Shown in pieces: positions 59,862 to 64,000 of a DNA stretch of 64,000 nt (its first letter is position 1; every line of letters starts with the position of its first letter). The stretch covers positions 186,001-250,000 of the forward strand of contig NZ_LUVZ01000043.1 of NCBI RefSeq assembly GCF_001593385.1, in the 5' to 3' direction. The notes under the pieces were generated by a model that had not been told where the DNA came from, made no database searches, and saw nothing but the letters and a program-made list of their open reading frames with translations. The translations under genes and the position numbers were made by a program. The DNA comes from Chryseobacterium cucumeris. Its GTDB lineage: Bacteria; Bacteroidota; Bacteroidia; Flavobacteriales; Weeksellaceae.

Positions 59862-62534
59862 TTATTCCTTCCCTGTTGTTTTTCCAATATCTTCCGGCAT
59901 TTCTGTTTCGGATTCTGCCATTTCTTTTTTGGAAAATCTAGGTTGAAGGATCTTAGCAATAAGTCCTGTCCAGCCAGTCTGATGGGAAGCTCCTACTCCA
60001 CGGCCGTTGTCTCCGTGAAAATATTCATAGAACAAAATATAATCTTTAAAATCAGGATCGGTTTGAAACCTTTCATACTGTCCATGAACCGGGCGTTTCC
60101 CATTTTCATCCATTAAAAATATCTTGGCAAGTCTCTTGTTTAAGGCATCTGCAATCTGATCCAGGCTAGAATAATTACCGCTTCCTGTAGGATATTCTAC
60201 TAAAAAATCCGGGCTGTAATAGAAGAAAAAACGCTGAAGACTGTCAATAATAAGAAAATTGATAGGAAACCACACGGGGCCACGCCAGTTGCTGTTTCCT
60301 CCAAAAAGGCCGCTATCACTTTCAGCAGGGGTATACTTTACGCTGTAATTCGTATCATTCAATGTTAATGTGTAAGGATTGCTTTCATATTCTTTGGATA
60401 AAGCTCTTACTCCGTAATCACTGAGAAATTCCTCAGGATTCAACATTCGGTATAACAGTCTTTTCAGACGATGTCCCCGAAGCAGAGATAAAAGGTGTTT
60501 GGAATCCTGCCCTTTCACTTCCCATCTTGAAACCAGAGAAGCCAGTTCAGGTTTATTATCCAGTACCCATTTCATTCTTTTCTTGAAATTGGGAAGGTTT
60601 TCAATCATTTCATCATCGATAACCTCAACGGCAAACATTGGAATTAATCCAACAATAGTCCTTAGCTTCAGATACATCTGAGTTCCGTCGCTGGAAGTAA
60701 TTGCATCATAGAAAAATTCATCCTGTTCATCCCAAAGACTGAATTTCTCATCACCCATATTATCCAGTGAATGGGCAATCGACAGGAAATGTTCAAAGAA
60801 TTTCATAGCCATCTCTTCATACACCTTATTGTAAAGAGCCAGTTCCAGCGCAATTCTCATCATATTGAGGGCAAACATAGCCATCCAGCTCGTTCCATCG
60901 GACTGCTCCAGCTGTTCTCCGTTGGGCAAAACAGAATTCCGGTCAAAAACCCCAATATTATCAAGTCCCAGAAATCCTCCTTCAAAGATATTATTGCCAT
61001 TAAGGTCTTTTTTATTAACCCACCAGGTAAAATTCATCAATAACTTCTGGAAAGCGCTTTCCAGAAATTCCAGATCGGGTTTATCTTTTAAATATTCATC
61101 AATTTTAAATACTCTGAAAACCGCCCAGGCATGTACAGGTGGATTCACATCACTTAAGTTCCATTCGTATGCAGGCAGCTGTCCGTTGGGATGCATATAC
61201 CATTCAAACAGGAAAAGTTTCAGCTGATGTTTTGCAAAATCCGGATCTATCAGGGAGAAGCTGATAGTATGAAATGCCAGATCCCATGTTGCATACCATG
61301 GATATTCCCATTTATCAGGCATTGAAATGATATGCTCATTGTTCAGATGCTTCCAGTCGTAGTTTCTTATCGTTTCGCGGGACTTTGGTGGAGGCATTTC
61401 GGAAGGATCACCTTTCAGCCATTTTTCTACATTGTAATGGTAAAACATTTTATTCCAAAGCATTCCTGCAAAAGCCTGTCTCTGAACCAGTTTTTCATCT
61501 TCCGAAGCAATTCCTTTCTGAATTTCTGCATAAAACTCGTCGGCTTCTTTTTCTCTTTGTTTAAAAAGAATATCGAAATCTTTAAAAGGTTCTCTTATAT
61601 CTTTATCTGAAAGCCTGAATTCAAATATTTTTGATTCTCCCGCTTTAAAATCTTCATCAATAAAGAAAGAAGCTTTGGTTCCTGCATTTTTGGGATTCAC
61701 AGACTGGGAATTTCCCGTCATCACAAAATTATTGATCCCGTCTTTACAGTATTTTGACTCATTAGAAGACTGGTAAAGCCTTTCATTATTGGTTTCGTTA
61801 TTACAAAATAATGTTTTTAAAGATTGTTTTGCATATACATTTTTAACCTCGATATCCTGATGATTGACTTTAATATGGTCTGCATCTTCAGCAGACAATT
61901 GTGGTTTATAATCATCATATCCCCAGTTCCAGGTATTTCTGAACCAAATAGTCGGAAGAATTACGAGAGACGCTTCTTTTTCAGATTTATTGAATATTGT
62001 TAGTTTTACAAGAATATCATTCTGACTTTCTTTTGCATATTCAATAAAAATGTCAAAGTATTCATTGTGATCAAAAATCCCTGTATCAATCAACTCATAT
62101 TCAGCTTCCTCCTTTCCCCTTTCCGCATTTATTTTTACAAGCTGTTCATAAGGAAAAGCATTTTGAGGATATTTATACAGCATTTTCATGTAAGAATGGG
62201 TAGGTGTGGAATCCAGATAGTAAAAATATTCTTTCACATCTTCACCGTGATTTCCCTGACCATTGGTGAGACCAAAGAATCGTTCTTTGACCATTTTATC
62301 TTTCTTATTCCAGAATCCTAAAGAAAATACAAGCTTCTGGAGATCATCACAGATGCCACATATTCCTTCCTCACCCCAACGGTAAGTTTTGGCTTCTGCA
62401 GTTTCATGATTGGTATAATTCCATGCATCTCCGTTTTCACTGTAGTCCTCACGAACAAGTCCCCATTCACGGTTACTGACATAAGGCCCCCATTTTTTCC
62501 ATGAAATATCTGAAATTCTCTGTTTTTCCGACAT
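59862..62534 (-). CDS. GH63-type (MGH1-like) glucosidase
   Basis: 890 residues. Cytoplasmic: no signal peptide. The (alpha/alpha)6-barrel hallmarks are WATWDLAFHTISFSLIDPDFA, QLPAYEWNLSDVNPPVHAW, GGNSNWRGPVWFPINFLI and GRGVGASHQTGWTGLIAK. An N-terminal beta domain takes the first 400 residues. Known relatives hydrolyse alpha-glucosides such as mannosylglycerate, kojibiose or glucosylglycerate; the substrate is not identifiable here. It is downstream of an SDR gene on the same strand, 106 bases apart. Confidence 0.9.
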   Translation of the reverse strand: MSEKQRISDISWKKWGPYVSNREWGLVREDYSENGDAWNYTNHETAEAKTYRWGEEGICGICDDLQKLVFSLGFWNKKDKMVKERFFGLTNGQGNHGEDVKEYFYYLDSTPTHSYMKMLYKYPQNAFPYEQLVKINAERGKEEAEYELIDTGIFDHNEYFDIFIEYAKESQNDILVKLTIFNKSEKEASLVILPTIWFRNTWNWGYDDYKPQLSAEDADHIKVNHQDIEVKNVYAKQSLKTLFCNNETNNERLYQSSNESKYCKDGINNFVMTGNSQSVNPKNAGTKASFFIDEDFKAGESKIFEFRLSDKDIREPFKDFDILFKQREKEADEFYAEIQKGIASEDEKLVQRQAFAGMLWNKMFYHYNVEKWLKGDPSEMPPPKSRETIRNYDWKHLNNEHIISMPDKWEYPWYATWDLAFHTISFSLIDPDFAKHQLKLFLFEWYMHPNGQLPAYEWNLSDVNPPVHAWAVFRVFKIDEYLKDKPDLEFLESAFQKLLMNFTWWVNKKDLNGNNIFEGGFLGLDNIGVFDRNSVLPNGEQLEQSDGTSWMAMFALNMMRIALELALYNKVYEEMAMKFFEHFLSIAHSLDNMGDEKFSLWDEQDEFFYDAITSSDGTQMYLKLRTIVGLIPMFAVEVIDDEMIENLPNFKKRMKWVLDNKPELASLVSRWEVKGQDSKHLLSLLRGHRLKRLLYRMLNPEEFLSDYGVRALSKEYESNPYTLTLNDTNYSVKYTPAESDSGLFGGNSNWRGPVWFPINFLIIDSLQRFFFYYSPDFLVEYPTGSGNYSSLDQIADALNKRLAKIFLMDENGKRPVHGQYERFQTDPDFKDYILFYEYFHGDNGRGVGASHQTGWTGLIAKILQPRFSKKEMAESETEMPEDIGKTTGKE

Positions 62535-62559
62535 AAACGATAATTATGAGTAGTGAGTA

Positions 62560-62640
62560 ATATTTAATTCCGTTTCAAGTTCTAAAAACAACCTCAAAAA
62601 CTTTAAACCTTGAACATTAAACTTTGAACTTCGAATTCCT
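62560..62640. repeat. Degenerate near-repeat AACTTTAAACCTTGAACATT-type element
   Basis: The spacer between the glucosidase and SDR genes holds repeated variants of CAAGTT, AACTTT, CCTTGAAC, AACTTTGAAC and CTTCGAA. This type of low-complexity stretch is common between genes in Chryseobacterium-like genomes by recollection. Copies elsewhere cannot be checked. Confidence 0.4.
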
Positions 62641-63450
62641 TTATCCTCCGGTAGAAAAACTCTCAAACGTAGTCATTCCACCATCCACGAAAATGCTTGT
62701 TCCTGTGATATAATCTGCAAGGTCACTGGCAAGGAACGCAGCTAAGTTTCCGATATCCTGCGGTTGTCCGATTCTGTTATAAGGAATAAGGTTCAGAAGA
62801 GAATTAAGGGCTTCCGGAGTATCCCACGCATTTTTATTAATAGGGGTCTGAATAGCCCCGGGACAAATGGAATTGACACGGATCTTGTTGGCACCATATT
62901 CTTGAGCAAGGGTTTGCATCAGCATTCTTACAGCCCCTTTACTGGAAGCATAATTAGCATGACCAGCCCACGGAATAATCTCATGGACTGAACTGATATG
63001 AATAATTTTCCCACAGGCAACAGAGCGTGAAGTGTCGATTCCTCTTCTTAGAAATTCTTTAATAGCTTCTCTGGCACAAAGAAATTGTCCGGTCAGGTTG
63101 ACTCCTATGACCGCATTCCATTGATCCAAAGTCATTTCAGTGAATTTTGAATCCTTTTGAATGCCTGCATTATTGACCAGAATATCTACCGTTTGGAATT
63201 CAGAAACAACATCCTGAAACATCCTGATAACCTGATCCTCTTTGGAAACATCACACTGGTAGGTTATTCCTTTACCGCCGGCATCCGTTATTTCTTTTAA
63301 AACAGCTTTAGCTTCTTCTGTAGATCTTTCCGAAGAATGATTAACAATGACTGTTGCTCCTGCTGCCGCCAATGATTTTGCAATTCCTGAACCGATTCCA
63401 CTGGAAGCTCCTGTGACTACAGCCACCTGATTTTGAAGTGATATTTCCAT
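62641..63450 (-). CDS. Short-chain dehydrogenase/reductase (glucose 1-dehydrogenase-like)
   Basis: 269 residues from the ATG at 63450. Cofactor motif VVTGASSGIGSGIAKSLAAA, NNAGIQKDSKFTEMT, catalytic serine in IIHISSVHEI, YASSKG (Tyr and Lys), and GGMTTFESFST at the end. Classical SDR, NAD(P)-dependent, most like glucose 1-dehydrogenase in its IQxDxxFTEM region. The frame opening at a TTG (63474) is rejected because it lies inside a -7 promoter element. Operon with the glucosidase is plausible. Confidence 0.9.
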   Translation of the reverse strand: MEISLQNQVAVVTGASSGIGSGIAKSLAAAGATVIVNHSSERSTEEAKAVLKEITDAGGKGITYQCDVSKEDQVIRMFQDVVSEFQTVDILVNNAGIQKDSKFTEMTLDQWNAVIGVNLTGQFLCAREAIKEFLRRGIDTSRSVACGKIIHISSVHEIIPWAGHANYASSKGAVRMLMQTLAQEYGANKIRVNSICPGAIQTPINKNAWDTPEALNSLLNLIPYNRIGQPQDIGNLAAFLASDLADYITGTSIFVDGGMTTFESFSTGG

Positions 63451-63471
63451 GTTTTGTAATTTGATGTTACT

Positions 63472-63479
63472 CAAAGTTA
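63472..63479 (-). promoter_or_regulatory. -7 promoter element (TAACTTTG) for the SDR gene
   Basis: Exact TAnnTTTG 21 bases ahead of the ATG at 63450. It overlaps the TTG at 63474. Confidence 0.55.
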
Positions 63480-63523
63480 TGGAAAGATATCAGCAGATAA
63501 AAAATTATGATTTTAAAATTTTA

Positions 63524-63997
63524 TTAAAGTTTTTTGTACATCAGGTATTGAGGTCCGCTTCTTCCAATTCTGGTCTTACCGTCGTAAATATATCCTGCCT
63601 GAAGATAAATATGGTAAGCAGATTCATTTTTCTGGTTGACAGCCAGTACAATCTCATCGCAGGTCTTGAAATGATTTTGGACAAAAGTACCTACTTCCTG
63701 CATAGCAACTTTTCCAATTCCCTTTCCCTGCAGTTGAGGATTCACAGATAGTGAACGCAGTAAAACTGAATTCTCATTATCCGTAAGATCTAATTTATCT
63801 TTTCCAAAATCAAGGACAAAAAAACCTACAGGCAGATCATTTTGAAATATCGTCACTGGAAATGCGTCATCATCATTCCGTTCGCTGATGCTTTGTAAGG
63901 CCTGCTGAGCAGTCGCTGTAAACCTCATCTGATTTTCATCCAAAGTATAACTGACTCCGGAAAGGTCTTCCGGTTTAAAGAAATCTAAATATATCAT
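63524..63997 (-). CDS. GNAT-family N-acetyltransferase
   Basis: 157 residues. Motif A is RSLSVNPQLQGKGIGKVAMQ and the last part has NQKNESAYHIYLQAGYIYDG, both typical of GNAT proteins. The acceptor substrate is unknown. The ATG at 63995-63997 is three bases from the window edge, so its promoter is not visible. Confidence 0.9.
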   Translation of the reverse strand: MIYLDFFKPEDLSGVSYTLDENQMRFTATAQQALQSISERNDDDAFPVTIFQNDLPVGFFVLDFGKDKLDLTDNENSVLLRSLSVNPQLQGKGIGKVAMQEVGTFVQNHFKTCDEIVLAVNQKNESAYHIYLQAGYIYDGKTRIGRSGPQYLMYKKL

Positions 63998-64000
63998 AGT

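Noticed and set aside
59862..62534. Glycogen debranching enzyme for the glucosidase gene
   Set aside because: The GGNSNWRGPVWFP and YEWNLSDVNPPVHAW motifs fit GH63/MGH1 rather than the GH13/GH133 debranching enzymes.
1..64000. CRISPR arrays, insertion sequences, prophage or rRNA
   Set aside because: No regularly spaced repeats, transposase motifs, phage structural genes or rRNA segments were seen on reading both strands.

Overview
The window looks like a chromosomal segment of a Chryseobacterium-like member of the Flavobacteriia (Bacteroidota). Three things point there: a low-GC sequence with start sites poor in Shine-Dalgarno motifs; many copies of the Bacteroidota -7 promoter element TAnnTTTG, several with a TTG element 16-20 bases upstream; and family content typical of the class (gldKLMN, porZ, type IX sorting domains, DUF4270, GLPGLI, DUF6496, META). 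This is inferred from sequence features and remembered family knowledge; no database was searched.

Layout. 1-2619: a secreted RHS-like protein cut by the window edge, and a type IX-secreted propeller protein. 2895-9153: a tripartite RND efflux operon with a small membrane protein upstream. 9526-10656: an unlisted 32-codon gene behind a consensus promoter and two small lipoproteins. 10725-21308: a long leftward block holding a SemiSWEET transporter, an FAD oxidoreductase, the type IX secretion/gliding core gldN-gldM-gldL-gldK, glmS, a DUF4270 lipoprotein and a degenerate glycogen-synthase-like protein, with panC diverging from it. 22517-22835: tRNA-Lys, tRNA-Leu, tRNA-Lys. 22951-30581: housekeeping genes (aroK, S4 protein, FMN glutamate-synthase-like protein, mtaB, DinB-like protein) and a large type-B-sorted adhesin-like protein.

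30773-38924: an orphan nuclease-like protein, an alpha-glucan-phosphorylase-like protein whose PLP-lysine position is threonine, an operon of two sulfatases with their formylglycine-generating enzyme, and a DUF6496 pair. 39146-51664: a DPP4-like peptidase, a GLPGLI protein beside a previously unlisted double-glycine-leader peptide gene, three POT peptide transporters with a DUF1016 nuclease-family gene between them, a thioredoxin and recG. 52278-63997: an AraC-type regulator with an atypical receiver protein, a GNAT protein, dapA, a four-gene operon (split 5'-nucleotidase, porZ, recO), a GH63-type glucosidase, an SDR and a second GNAT protein.

Themes. Type IX secretion runs through the window: its motor and outer-membrane ring (gldKLMN), porZ, and three or four likely substrates. 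Peptide use is a second theme (DPP4-like peptidase, three POT transporters), and sulfated-glycan use a third. Two glucan-metabolism relatives (the GT5-like and GT35-like proteins) have lost the signature residues of their families. The most promising undescribed items are the double-glycine-leader peptide at 42265-42444, the 32-codon gene at 9526-9624, and the two catalytically altered glucan-enzyme relatives.
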